Part shown: piece by piece, positions 27,640 through 36,223 of the stretch
How the letters are laid out: each line of letters opens with the position of its first letter
How positions within the stretch are numbered: the stretch's first letter is position 1
Assembly (NCBI RefSeq): GCF_031458115.1
Contig: NZ_JAVDXV010000002.1
Location: 1-64,000, forward strand
Direction: 5' to 3'
DNA length: 64,000 nucleotides
Source of the DNA: Pelomonas asaccharophilus_A
GTDB taxonomy: Bacteria; Pseudomonadota; Gammaproteobacteria; Burkholderiales; Burkholderiaceae_C
Position numbers and translations under genes: made by a program
The notes under the pieces: model-generated
What the model was told of the DNA's origin: nothing
The model's input: the letters and a program-made list of their open reading frames with translations, nothing else
The model's database searches: none

Positions 27640-28719
27640 TCACATCAAGACGAAGTACGGCTTGTAGGCCTCGCCTGCGCTGTCTTTCCAGGCGCTGCCG
27701 TCGACGATGGTGCCGTTCTGAGGCTCCAGGATCCGGACCTTGCCTTGCGGGTCGATGAAGACATTGACGGCATGGGCGCCGGTGGAGGTCCTGCCGAAGA
27801 TGACGCCGACGGCGTAGCCATACTCCGCGTTGCCGGCGTAGGCGTTCCGCGATGCCTGAGCCTTGTAGACATAGCTGAAGTCATCGCAGTCGAAGACTTC
27901 TGCGCGCCACTGGTAGTTGCGCAGGCCTGAGTCCTGGTAGATGCTGCCTGCCTGTGCATCGGAGAGGGCCTGGTAATAGACGTCGCCGGTGTTGAATGCG
28001 GAGTAGATGAAGTCCGAGCCCGGCCAGGTGGCCTTGAACAGCAGTTCCACCTTGGACTTGATGACGAAGAACTTGTGGAAGCTGAACTGGCTGCTGCTGT
28101 TGCTTCCCGAGACATAGAGCCAGTTCCACGAGCCCGAGTCTGCCGCCAGGTACATGGTCGTGTTGCCATTGACGTAGCTCAGTTTGTAGGCTTGGCCGCC
28201 GTCGGGCAGCGTCTGGCCGGGCGTGGCGCTCAAGGACAGCACCGGATAGCCCGAACCGTAGCCCGAGCTGGCCCAGAAGGTCCATTCCCAGTTGGTGGAC
28301 TTGCCGTTGGCGTGCAGAGGCCAGTTCAGGTTGTTGTTCTGCGCCGTGAGGTTGGCCTTGCCCGAGGTGGGATCGGCCGAGAACGACAGCGGCATGACGT
28401 CCCGCGGATAGCTGTCGTACGGACCCACGAATGCCCAGTCCCAGGTGCCTGAGCCCGAGCCGTCCACACTGATCACGCGCTTTGACAAATCGCGCAGGGC
28501 GTAGGTGCCGGTGGGATCGATCTGTGCCGCCGTCAATGCCGGCCCGAGTTCCATGTGGGAAATGGGCCCGGCCTCGTTGCGCGACGGCTGCTCACCGCCC
28601 TTGGGGCAGGTCTCGGGGTAGGACTTCAGATGGCTGCCAGGTTCGGCGTGCGGCACAACGGGCAGCGTGAAAGGGTGGCCGGCGCCGGTGCCGGCGGAGG
28701 ACGGAGTGGTAGGGGACAT
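27640..28719 (-). CDS. Protein with agglutinin (MOA)-type papain-like C-terminal domain
   Basis: This 359-residue protein starts at ATG 28719 behind GGAGAAG. It has no signal peptide. The N-terminal 60 residues are low-complexity and polar. Residues about 70-220 are Trp/Ser/Gly-rich (GTWDWAFVGPYD, TNWEWTFWASSGYGSG, SWNWLYVSGSN), like repeated binding modules. The C-terminal ~130 residues carry Cys278 in FDCDDFSYVYKAQ, His316 in GAHAVNVFID and Glu332 in ILEPQNG. Order and spacing (38 and 16 residues) are close to the Cys-His-Glu triad of the Marasmius oreades agglutinin C-terminal protease domain. A calcium-dependent cysteine protease or toxin-like role is an inference. Confidence 0.6.
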   Translation of the reverse strand: MSPTTPSSAGTGAGHPFTLPVVPHAEPGSHLKSYPETCPKGGEQPSRNEAGPISHMELGPALTAAQIDPTGTYALRDLSKRVISVDGSGSGTWDWAFVGPYDSYPRDVMPLSFSADPTSGKANLTAQNNNLNWPLHANGKSTNWEWTFWASSGYGSGYPVLSLSATPGQTLPDGGQAYKLSYVNGNTTMYLAADSGSWNWLYVSGSNSSSQFSFHKFFVIKSKVELLFKATWPGSDFIYSAFNTGDVYYQALSDAQAGSIYQDSGLRNYQWRAEVFDCDDFSYVYKAQASRNAYAGNAEYGYAVGVIFGRTSTGAHAVNVFIDPQGKVRILEPQNGTIVDGSAWKDSAGEAYKPYFVLM

Positions 28720-29041
28720 GGTCTTCTCCAAAGAGAGCCTAAGGGCCGGTGCTTCAGCCGCGCAGAGTCGAGGCGGAAGTCAGTCCGGTGAATGCATGTT
28801 GACGTTGCGTTAGGCTTCGTCAGCAGGCGGCTCAATGTAGGAGTTCCGCCATCGCGTCGAATCCTGCGCCGGTAGGATCAGGCGATGTCGGATTCGCGGC
28901 CGTTTTTTCGTTGTTCCCGCAGCCGGCCTTGCGAGTTCCGCCCATCGACGGTGCGCTGAAACGCACCCGAAACCGCGACGCCGTTGGGCCCCGTACGATG
29001 GCCGCCCGGCCCGCAGCGTGCAGGCCTCGGAAGGAAGCCCC
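28720..29041. other. Intergenic region between divergent genes
   Basis: About 320 bp separate the start of the agglutinin-like gene from the start of the TPR protein gene. The half near the agglutinin gene is somewhat less GC-rich than its surroundings, and a T6 run lies near 28903. Both promoters must lie here, but I could not pick out convincing -10/-35 boxes. Confidence 0.6.
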
Positions 29042-30859
29042 ATGCGTTATGGACCTCGAGCCACCGCGCTCGCCGCCGCTCTCTGCCTGCTGCCGGCGTT
29101 CACCGCCAGCGCGCAGCCCGCCGAACCCACGACGAACCTGCAGCCGCGGGTGACGGTGGCCGGCAGGAAGGCCGCGATCTCGCAATGGTTCCGGGCCGAG
29201 AGCCCGCACTTCGTCGTGTACTCCGACGCCGGCGAGGACGACGTCGCCCAGCTGCTGGGCAACCTGGAGAAGCTCGACCAGCTGCTGCGCGCCTACACGC
29301 TGCCCAGCGGCCAGGCCGAGCGGCAGGAGCCCAAGCTGACGCTGTACTTCCACAGCAGCGCCTCGGACCTGCGCGAGATCGACGCCGGACTGCCGGCCAA
29401 TGCCGTGGGCCTCTACAGCAGCTGTGCGGCAGGCGTGCAGGGCTTCGGCGTGCATCTGGAGCAGGTCACGCCGCTCGGCGATGCGCAGCTCGACAAGGCG
29501 CCGTTGAACGACACGCTGTCCCATGTGTTCGAGGCGTATGCGCGGCACTTCCTGTACCGCCACACGGACATCCGCACGCCGCCGTCGTTCATCGACGGGT
29601 TTGCACAGTACTTCTCCAGCGTGCGGTTCTCCGATCAGCAGGTGGTGGTAGGCCGTGCACCCAAGGGCCTGGGCGCCTATCTGAAGTTCCTCGGCGACGG
29701 GCGGGAGTACAGCCTCAACTACGACGACGTGCTGGAGGAGAACCTCGCCGGCGCGCGCAACTACGCCGGGGCCGCCGGTGTGCGGCTGGAGTACGAGGCC
29801 AAGGCCTGGCTGCTGACGCACTACATGTTCTCGTCGGACGAGAACCGCAAGCGCCTGAACACCTACCTCGTGCTCGTGGGCCGCGGCGTGGCGCCGACGC
29901 CGGCGTTCGAGCGCGCCTTCGGCCTGAAGAAGTCCGACATCAGCGACGTGATGTGGCGCTACGGGCTCAAGGGCCTGGCGGTGGTGCGGGCCGAGCAGGC
30001 GCCGCTGCCCGCCGCGCGGGTGAACTTCCGCAGCCTGCCGCAGGCCGCGGGCGAGTTCGTGCTGGCGAATGCCGTGCTGAAGTCCTGCCCGGGGCGCGCG
30101 GTCGGGGAGGGGTTGCTGAAGCAGCTGGCCACGCTGGCGCCCCGATTCCCCAGCGACGATCTCGCGCGCCTGACGCTGAGCCGGGCGCAGATCGACTGGG
30201 GCAACCCGCAGGACGCGCTGGCGCCGTTGAATGCGGTGCTGCAGGGCGACGACGCCAGCTTCGAGGCGCGCTACCTGCTGGGCATGGCCCATCTGCGCCT
30301 GGCGGAGCGCCACGAGGGCGATGCCCGGCGCACGCAGGTCCAGACGGCGCTGCGCCATCTGCAGCGGGCGCGCGAGCTGAACCCGCGCTCCGCCGAGGCG
30401 GCGCTGGGCGTCTTCAGGGCCGAGGCGGCATCGGTGGACGGGCCGGGCCCGGCGGCGCTGGAGGGCGTCATCACGGCGTGGCGGGGCTCGCGTGATGTCG
30501 ACGCGCTGGGCCGCTCGGCGGCACTGGCCTTCGCGTTCACCGGCAAGGCGGACGACGCCCACAAGACGCTGGGCACCATGGCGCAGAACCTGCGCGATGC
30601 GCCCTCGGCCCAGTGGGCGAAGCAGTGGCAGGGCCGCCTGGAGGCGGGCGTGACGCGGGGCGACATCCTGGCCGAGATGCGCCGCGCGCCGGGGCAGGAC
30701 GCGTCGTTCAAGGAATGGACGCTCGCCAAGGACCGCGCGCTGCAGGAGGTGGAACGCAACCACGGCCTGGCGGCCGCGGACAATGTCATCAAGGAGGTCA
30801 CGCGGCAGAACGACAGCGCGACCGGGACCACCGCGCCGGGCAGCATCGGCAACCGCTAG
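29042..30859 (+). CDS. Secreted DUF1570-like peptidase-fold protein with TPR repeats
   Basis: This 605-residue protein starts at ATG 29042 and has a signal peptide ending near ASA-QP. The first half (FRAESPHFVVYSDAGEDDVA, LTLYFHSSASDL, LSHVFEAYARHFLYRH, PPSFIDGFAQYFSS) matches the MA-like peptidase/DUF1570 layout. The zinc motif HExxH, however, is replaced by HVFEA, so it is probably inactive as a peptidase. The second half is made of TPR-like helices (for example TALRHLQRARELNPRSAEAA). It is followed after 16 bp by an esterase, so they likely form one unit. Confidence 0.7.
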   Translation: MRYGPRATALAAALCLLPAFTASAQPAEPTTNLQPRVTVAGRKAAISQWFRAESPHFVVYSDAGEDDVAQLLGNLEKLDQLLRAYTLPSGQAERQEPKLTLYFHSSASDLREIDAGLPANAVGLYSSCAAGVQGFGVHLEQVTPLGDAQLDKAPLNDTLSHVFEAYARHFLYRHTDIRTPPSFIDGFAQYFSSVRFSDQQVVVGRAPKGLGAYLKFLGDGREYSLNYDDVLEENLAGARNYAGAAGVRLEYEAKAWLLTHYMFSSDENRKRLNTYLVLVGRGVAPTPAFERAFGLKKSDISDVMWRYGLKGLAVVRAEQAPLPAARVNFRSLPQAAGEFVLANAVLKSCPGRAVGEGLLKQLATLAPRFPSDDLARLTLSRAQIDWGNPQDALAPLNAVLQGDDASFEARYLLGMAHLRLAERHEGDARRTQVQTALRHLQRARELNPRSAEAALGVFRAEAASVDGPGPAALEGVITAWRGSRDVDALGRSAALAFAFTGKADDAHKTLGTMAQNLRDAPSAQWAKQWQGRLEAGVTRGDILAEMRRAPGQDASFKEWTLAKDRALQEVERNHGLAAADNVIKEVTRQNDSATGTTAPGSIGNR

Positions 30860-30875
30860 CCGCCTGACGGAACCC

Positions 30876-31664
30876 ATGCACCGCCGCCTGCCTCTGCTGC
30901 TCGGTCTTGCCTGCCTGTTCGCCGCCGGCGCCAGCCACAGCCAGGCCGAGGCGGCCAAGCCGTCCGCGCCGGTCTTCACCTTCGCAGGCACCATTGAGCG
31001 CGGCAAGGTCATCACGTCCAGGCACACGGGCATCACCTACCCGTATCACGTCTACCTGCCGGTGGACTACGCCACGTCAGGCAAGCGCTACCCGGTCATG
31101 TACGCGACCGACGGCCAGTGGAACTTCTGGGGCTACTCGCACGCGCTGGATCAGCGGCGCAAGCCGATGATCCTGATCAGCATCGAGGAGGGCGGCGACA
31201 ACCGGCGGGAGACCGATTTCTTCCCGGACGGCGCGCCGGCCTATGGCCGTTTCCTGAAGGAGGAACTGGCGCCGCTGGTTGAGCGCAGCTACCGCACGAC
31301 GGGGGAGCGCACGTATGCCGGCGCATCGCTGGGCGGACTGCTGGGCGCGCTGATGCTGAGCACCGACGACGCGTCGGCGCCGTTCTTCAGGAACTACCTG
31401 CTGTTCGACGGCTCGTTCTTCCTGCTGGGCGACAAGAACCTCAAGGACGAAGAGGCCCGCCTGGCGGCCAGCCGCCAGTTGCCGGTGCGCCTGATCCTCA
31501 GCGGCGCCACGCAGCAGGGCAACGACAAGGTGACGGCCGAGCTGGCGGCCCGCTATGAAGGCCGGTCTTACGCGGGCCTGCAGGTGCACCGCAAGACCTT
31601 TGACGTTCATCACAACCACATCGCCAAGCCGTCGTTCGACTGGGCCATCGACCTGATCGACTGA
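30876..31664 (+). CDS. Secreted esterase, alpha/beta hydrolase (esterase D/Fes-like)
   Basis: This 262-residue protein has a signal peptide ending at about residue 23. It has the PF00756-type features YPYHVYLPVDYA, KRYPVMYATDGQWNF, the nucleophile elbow GASLGG and a late catalytic His in DVHHNHI. The family hydrolyses esters of sugars, siderophores or lipids; this member's substrate is unknown. It lies directly behind the TPR protein gene. Confidence 0.82.
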   Translation: MHRRLPLLLGLACLFAAGASHSQAEAAKPSAPVFTFAGTIERGKVITSRHTGITYPYHVYLPVDYATSGKRYPVMYATDGQWNFWGYSHALDQRRKPMILISIEEGGDNRRETDFFPDGAPAYGRFLKEELAPLVERSYRTTGERTYAGASLGGLLGALMLSTDDASAPFFRNYLLFDGSFFLLGDKNLKDEEARLAASRQLPVRLILSGATQQGNDKVTAELAARYEGRSYAGLQVHRKTFDVHHNHIAKPSFDWAIDLID

Positions 31665-31701
31665 AGTCTCCGGCATCCCGTTTGCCGAGCGGAGTCTCCT
31701 G

Positions 31702-32292
31702 ATGCATCGGAGACCCGTGATGGCCACGAAAGACGTCGTTTTCATCCAAGGCGGTGGCAAGGGCGCGCATGCGGCCGACGCGCCGCTGGCCACGTCGTTG
31801 AAGCAGTCGCTGGGCGACGGCGCCGACGTGCACTTCCCGCGCATGCGAGGCGAAGACGACCCCAGCCTGCAGCCGTGGGTGCGGCAGATCGCCGACGAGG
31901 TGGCCAAGCGGCCCGGCCCGGTGACGCTGGTCGGCCATTCGCTGGGTGGCGCCATGCTGCTGCGCTATCTGGCGGCGCAGACGCCGCCCGTGTCCGTCGA
32001 CGCGCTGGTGCTGCTGGCCGCGCCGGCCTGGGACGGCAAGCAATGGGCCTTCGACGAGCTGAAGCTGCCGGACGACCTGAACGACCGCCTGGCGGCCATC
32101 CCCCGGCTGCTGCTCTATCACTGCCGCGACGACGAGGTGGTGCCTTTTGCGCACCTGGCACTGCACGCCAGGCGGCTGCCGCGGGCCGTCAGCTGCGCCT
32201 TCGAGCGCGGCGGGCATCAGTTCGACAACGATCTGCGGGAAGTGGCTAAGGATATGCAGACTCAGGCAACCCGGCGGAACGCGCAGGGATGA
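31702..32292 (+). CDS. RBBP9/YdeN-type alpha/beta hydrolase
   Basis: This cytosolic protein of about 196 residues starts at ATG 31702 after GGAG (ATG 31720 is also possible). Features are VVFIQGGGKGAH near the N-terminus, the nucleophile elbow GHSLGG at about residue 98, an acid in HCRDDEVVP and the final His in ERGGHQF. These fit the small serine hydrolase family RBBP9/YdeN. It lies just before chrA in the same direction. Confidence 0.82.
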   Translation: MHRRPVMATKDVVFIQGGGKGAHAADAPLATSLKQSLGDGADVHFPRMRGEDDPSLQPWVRQIADEVAKRPGPVTLVGHSLGGAMLLRYLAAQTPPVSVDALVLLAAPAWDGKQWAFDELKLPDDLNDRLAAIPRLLLYHCRDDEVVPFAHLALHARRLPRAVSCAFERGGHQFDNDLREVAKDMQTQATRRNAQG

Positions 32293-32304
32293 GACAGTGC
32301 GGTC

Positions 32305-33681
32305 ATGACCGCAGACCTCGTTGATGGAGACCAGGAGAAGGCGCCCGCACCCCCGTCGCGCACCGAAGCGCTGCGCTTCTGGCTGAAGCTCGGCTTCATC
32401 AGCTTCGGCGGGCCGGCCGGGCAGATCGCGGTCATGCACGAGGAACTGGTGGAGCGGCGCCGCTGGATCTCGGAGAACCGCTTCCTGCATGCGCTGAACT
32501 ACTGCATGGTGCTGCCCGGCCCCGAGGCCCAGCAGCTGGCGACCTATATCGGCTGGCTGATGCACCGCACCTGGGGCGGGCTGGTGGCGGGCGGCTTGTT
32601 CGTGCTGCCGTCGCTGTTCATCCTCATCGTGCTGTCCTGGGTCTACATGGCCTATGGCGACGTGCCCGTCATCGCCGGCCTGTTCTACGGCATCAAGCCG
32701 GCGGTGACGGCGCTGGTGGTGCACGCAGCCTGGCGCGTGGGCTCGCGGGCGCTGAAGAACGCCTGGCTTTGGAGCATCGCGGCGGCGGCTTTCGTGGCCA
32801 TCTTTGCGCTCGGGCTGCCGTTCCCGCTGATCGTGCTGCTGGCGGGCCTGACGGGCTGGCTGGGTGGCAGGTTCGCGCCCGACAAGTTCCGCACCGGCGG
32901 CGGCCACGGCGCGGCGGCCCAGGGGCACGGCCCGGCCGTCATCGACGACGCCACGCCCACGCCGGCCCATGCACTGTTCAGCTGGGCGCGCTTTCGCATC
33001 GTGCTGGCGACGGGCCTGGGCTTGTGGGCAGCCGCGCTGGGTGCGCTGACGGCGCTGTTCGGCTGGCAGGGCGCGCTGACGCAGATGGGCTGGTTCTTCA
33101 CGAAGGCGGCGCTGCTGACCTTCGGCGGCGCCTACGCCGTGCTGCCTTACGTCTACCAGGGTGCGGTGGACCACTACCAGTGGCTCACGGGGGCGCAGAT
33201 GATCGACGGCCTGGCGCTGGGCGAGACGACGCCGGGGCCGCTGATCATGGTGGTGGCCTTCGTCGGCTTCGTCGGCGGCTGGGGCCAGGCCTTGTTCGGC
33301 GCCGACTCGCTGCTGCTGGCCGGCGCCGTGGCCGCCGCCGTGGTGACCTTCTTCACCTTCCTGCCGTCCTTTGTCTTCATCCTGCTGGGCGCGCCCTTCA
33401 TCGAGAGCACGCACGGCAAGCTGCAGTTCACCGCGCCGCTGACCGGCATCACGGCGGCCGTGGTGGGCGTCATCCTGAACCTGGCCGTTTTCTTCGCGTA
33501 CCACGTGCTGTGGCCGCAAGGTTTTGGTGGCGGCTTCGAAGGCGCCGCCGCGCTGATCGGGCTTGTCGCTGCGGTGGCGCTGTTCCGCTTCAAGGCCGGC
33601 GTCATTCCGGTCGTGCTGTGCTCGGGGCTGGCCGGGCTGGCCCTCCAGCTGGGCCGTGCGGCGCTGGCCGTCCATGGTTGA
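32305..33681 (+). CDS. chrA: Chromate transporter, long-chain type
   Basis: This 458-residue membrane protein has two homologous CHR domains: GFISFGGPAGQIAVMHEELV with LPGPEAQQLATYIGW in the first, and ALLTFGGAYAVLPYVYQGAV with ALGETTPGPLIMV in the second. A hydrophilic Gly/His-rich linker lies around residues 195-225. ChrA exports chromate, probably by proton exchange. No chrB regulator or other resistance gene is adjacent, and expression may be coupled to the hydrolase 12 bp upstream. Confidence 0.94.
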   Translation: MTADLVDGDQEKAPAPPSRTEALRFWLKLGFISFGGPAGQIAVMHEELVERRRWISENRFLHALNYCMVLPGPEAQQLATYIGWLMHRTWGGLVAGGLFVLPSLFILIVLSWVYMAYGDVPVIAGLFYGIKPAVTALVVHAAWRVGSRALKNAWLWSIAAAAFVAIFALGLPFPLIVLLAGLTGWLGGRFAPDKFRTGGGHGAAAQGHGPAVIDDATPTPAHALFSWARFRIVLATGLGLWAAALGALTALFGWQGALTQMGWFFTKAALLTFGGAYAVLPYVYQGAVDHYQWLTGAQMIDGLALGETTPGPLIMVVAFVGFVGGWGQALFGADSLLLAGAVAAAVVTFFTFLPSFVFILLGAPFIESTHGKLQFTAPLTGITAAVVGVILNLAVFFAYHVLWPQGFGGGFEGAAALIGLVAAVALFRFKAGVIPVVLCSGLAGLALQLGRAALAVHG

Positions 33682-33714
33682 AGCCGCCCGCTCCGCCGCC
33701 CTGAGAATCGCGCC

Positions 33715-34383
33715 ATGCAAGTCCGCCACCGCCGCCTGCTCGCCCTCACGCGCCGCCATCCGTCGGCCATCCTGCTGCTGGTGCAGCTCGCCGGGCTGCT
33801 GCTGTATCCGCTGCTGGAGTCCACGCGCATCGGTCCGCTGGCGCTGAGCGCTTTCGGCATCGCGGTGCTGGTGGTCACGACCCGCATGGTGCGGCGCACG
33901 CCGGGGCTGATGTGGCTGAGCCTGTGCCTCGTGCTGCCGGCTATCGTCATGCTGGTGCTGCAAGGCATCTGGGAGATGCACTGGCTGCAGCCCTGGTCGG
34001 CCGCGCTGGAGGCGTTGTTCTACTTCTACGCGGCCGGCAGCCTCATCGCCTACATGATGAGCGACATGCATGCGACGACCGACGAGCTGTTCGCCGCCGG
34101 GGCCACGTTCACGCTGCTGGCCTGGGGCTTTGCCTACAGCTTCGTCGCGCTGCAGGCCTGGCAGCCGGGAAGCTTCGCGGCGGCCGTCAACCCCGAGCAG
34201 CCGCGCTCGTGGACCGAGCTGATGTTCCTGAGCTTCGCGCTGCTGTCCAGTACCGGGATAGGCGACGTGATCCCGCTGAAGCCGCTGGCGCGCGCGTGGA
34301 CCAGCCTGGAGATGTTCGTCGGCGTCATGTACCTCGCCGCCGTCGTGTCTCGGCTTATCGGCCTGACGCTGCTGCGCCGCTGA
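33715..34383 (+). CDS. Two-pore-helix potassium-channel-like membrane protein
   Basis: This 222-residue protein has about five hydrophobic segments. Before the last comes a pore loop LLSSTGIGDVIP (about residues 175-187), which resembles the K+ channel selectivity filter (TxGYGD) in a TGIGD form. It belongs near the Ion_trans_2 family. Ion specificity cannot be settled from the altered filter (Ile for Tyr). It is 33 bp behind chrA. Confidence 0.7.
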   Translation: MQVRHRRLLALTRRHPSAILLLVQLAGLLLYPLLESTRIGPLALSAFGIAVLVVTTRMVRRTPGLMWLSLCLVLPAIVMLVLQGIWEMHWLQPWSAALEALFYFYAAGSLIAYMMSDMHATTDELFAAGATFTLLAWGFAYSFVALQAWQPGSFAAAVNPEQPRSWTELMFLSFALLSSTGIGDVIPLKPLARAWTSLEMFVGVMYLAAVVSRLIGLTLLRR

Positions 34384-34495
34384 ATGAAGCGCTGACTTCG
34401 CCGCCGCCTACAGGCGCGGCGCCTGCGCGCCGGCACGGCGGCCACCTTCCGGCCCATAGACTGCCGCGCTAGTGAAGAAATCCCCAGGAGGACGC

Positions 34496-35599
34496 ATGCG
34501 ACTGCCGCCCGCTTGCCACCGCATGTCTTTCAGCGCTGCTGCGCTGCTGGCCGCGCTGGCGGCCCAGGCCAACACCGAGCTGGACAAGTGCGTGCAGATC
34601 GGCCCGCCCGCCGACCGCCTGGCCTGCTATGACAAGGCCATGGGCCGGGCGGCCGAGCCCACCGTGCCGCCGGCCTATGCCGAGAACCCGGCTGGCGGTG
34701 CACCGGCGCCTGCATCCACGTCGCTGCTGGCGCCCAAGGGCGAGGTCGTCGCCGTGGCCGCCGAGCGGCAGGAGCGGCCCAGCCTGATGTCCAAATTTTG
34801 GGAGCTGGAGCCGGAGGACAAGCGCGGCGTCTTCAATTTCGTCGGCTACCGCGCCAACTACGTGCTGCCGCTGCACTGGACCACGCGCATCAACCGCGCG
34901 CCGCAATCGCCCAACCAGGCGCCGGTGGAGCTGCCCAACTACAAGCGCGAGGAAGCCAAGTTCCAGCTGTCGCTGCGCACCAAGCTCGCGCAGGATCTGC
35001 TGCTGCCCGGCGGCGACCTGTGGGCCGCGTTCACGCAGCAGGCCATGTGGCAGATCTGGAACGGCAAGGACTCCAAGCCCTTTCGCAACAGCGACTACGA
35101 GCCCGAGCTGATGTACGTGGTGCCGGTGCCCGAGGGCTGGCGGCAGCTGCCGCTGGGCTGGCAGTGGCGCTATGCGCAAGTGGGCATCGCGCACCAGTCC
35201 AACGGCCAGTCCGACCCGCTGTCGCGCAGCTGGAACCGCGTCAACATGGCCACCGGCTTCGAGCGCGGCGACTGGTCGGTGGTCGCGAAGTTCCTGCGCC
35301 GGCTGAAGGAGAACGCCGACACCGACAACAACCCCGACCTGGTGGGCTACCGCGGCCGCGGCGAGTTCCAGGTCAACTGGGCGCACGAGAAGCACACGGC
35401 GCAGCTGCTCTACCGCACGACGCTGAAGGACGCCAAGTACGGCGCGCTGCAGTTCGAGTGGACCTACCCGGTGTTCAAGGACCAGCCCAACGGCCTGCGC
35501 TGGTATGTGCAGCTGTTCCGCGGCTACGGCGAGACGCTGACCGACTACAACTTCCGCCAGACCAGCATAGGCGCGGGCTTCAGCTTCCTGCAGTTCTGA
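34496..35599 (+). CDS. pldA: Outer-membrane phospholipase A1
   Basis: This 367-residue protein starts at ATG 34496 behind a strong AGGAGGAC site. It has a signal peptide ending near AQA-NT and a periplasmic leader, then a 12-strand barrel. The catalytic residues His233, Ser235 and Asn247 lie in HQSNGQSDPLSRSWNR, with the same spacing as the known OmpLA H/S/N triad. PldA degrades phospholipids that reach the outer leaflet. The C-terminus ends in Phe, as expected for a BAM substrate. Confidence 0.93.
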   Translation: MRLPPACHRMSFSAAALLAALAAQANTELDKCVQIGPPADRLACYDKAMGRAAEPTVPPAYAENPAGGAPAPASTSLLAPKGEVVAVAAERQERPSLMSKFWELEPEDKRGVFNFVGYRANYVLPLHWTTRINRAPQSPNQAPVELPNYKREEAKFQLSLRTKLAQDLLLPGGDLWAAFTQQAMWQIWNGKDSKPFRNSDYEPELMYVVPVPEGWRQLPLGWQWRYAQVGIAHQSNGQSDPLSRSWNRVNMATGFERGDWSVVAKFLRRLKENADTDNNPDLVGYRGRGEFQVNWAHEKHTAQLLYRTTLKDAKYGALQFEWTYPVFKDQPNGLRWYVQLFRGYGETLTDYNFRQTSIGAGFSFLQF

Positions 35600-35616
35600 C
35601 CCGCTACAGTGACGGC

Positions 35617-36048
35617 ATGTCGCTCCGTGGTCTTGTCATTGCATTGGTGCTGTTAGCGGGCGTGGGCCTGGCCTGGCAGCAGCGCGCTCAACTGCGGGCC
35701 TGGCTGGGAACCGCGCCGCCCGTGGCCGCTGCCATCCCGTCGTTCAACGAGCTGGGCACCAATCAGCCGGCCCGAACCGTTGAAGGCCGCGCCAAGCTGA
35801 GCGGCCTGCGCAAATGCGTGAACGGCCAGCAGGTGAGCTACACCAATGTCGAATGCCCGGCCGGCCATCGGGAGCAGGCTGTGACGGCGGCGCCGGTCAA
35901 CGTCGTGCCGGCCACGCCGGTGGCCCGACCGGCCGCGGCGGCCAGCGGCGGTGGTGGCCAGGCGGCGCTGCACCGCGCGCTCGACGTGGCGCCCGACGAG
36001 CAACTGCGCGAGCGACTGATGGATAGAGCGATCGAGGGGCGCCGCTAG
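35617..36048 (+). CDS. Hypothetical single-span protein with a Cys pair
   Basis: This 143-residue protein has an N-terminal membrane anchor (about residues 5-20), then Pro/Ala-rich stretches around a small conserved-looking module, KCVNGQQVSYTNVECPAGHR. That module resembles the Cys-Tyr-Thr-Cys-Pro pattern of DUF4124-type periplasmic domains. The stop codon lies inside the left arm of an inverted-repeat element (36047-36143). It is 17 bp behind pldA and may be co-transcribed. Confidence 0.6.
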   Translation: MSLRGLVIALVLLAGVGLAWQQRAQLRAWLGTAPPVAAAIPSFNELGTNQPARTVEGRAKLSGLRKCVNGQQVSYTNVECPAGHREQAVTAAPVNVVPATPVARPAAAASGGGGQAALHRALDVAPDEQLRERLMDRAIEGRR

Positions 36049-36143
36049 GGAAGCGCTGAACAAGTCCCTCGCGCGCAGCACATCCCAGCAGCTCATCCCA
36101 AACCAGGGCGCGCTGCATCGCGGGACTTATTCAGCGCTTCCCT
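36047..36143. mobile_element. 97-bp MITE-like element with terminal inverted repeats
   Basis: The ends GGGAAGCGCTGAACAAGTCC and GGGACTTATTCAGCGCTTCC are inverse complements with one mismatch over about 22 bases (36047-36069 and 36121-36143). The core is non-coding. It has the layout of a miniature inverted-repeat element and supplies part of the stop codon of the upstream gene. No target-site duplication is obvious. Confidence 0.7.
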
Positions 36144-36223
36144 GGCGCTGGCTTCGCCTCCAGCCAAGTCTGGCGCACCAGATCCGCACGCTGCGCGCCG
36201 TCCGCCGCCGGACACTCGCTGGC

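Noticed and set aside
28832..31036. Long minus-strand open frame opposite the TPR protein and esterase
   Set aside because: Arg/Gln/His-rich antisense composition with no motif; the plus-strand genes have signal peptides, catalytic motifs and ribosome sites.
31498..34071. Long minus-strand open frame opposite hydrolase and chrA
   Set aside because: The composition is the antisense type (HQR-rich) and chrA is unmistakable on the other strand.
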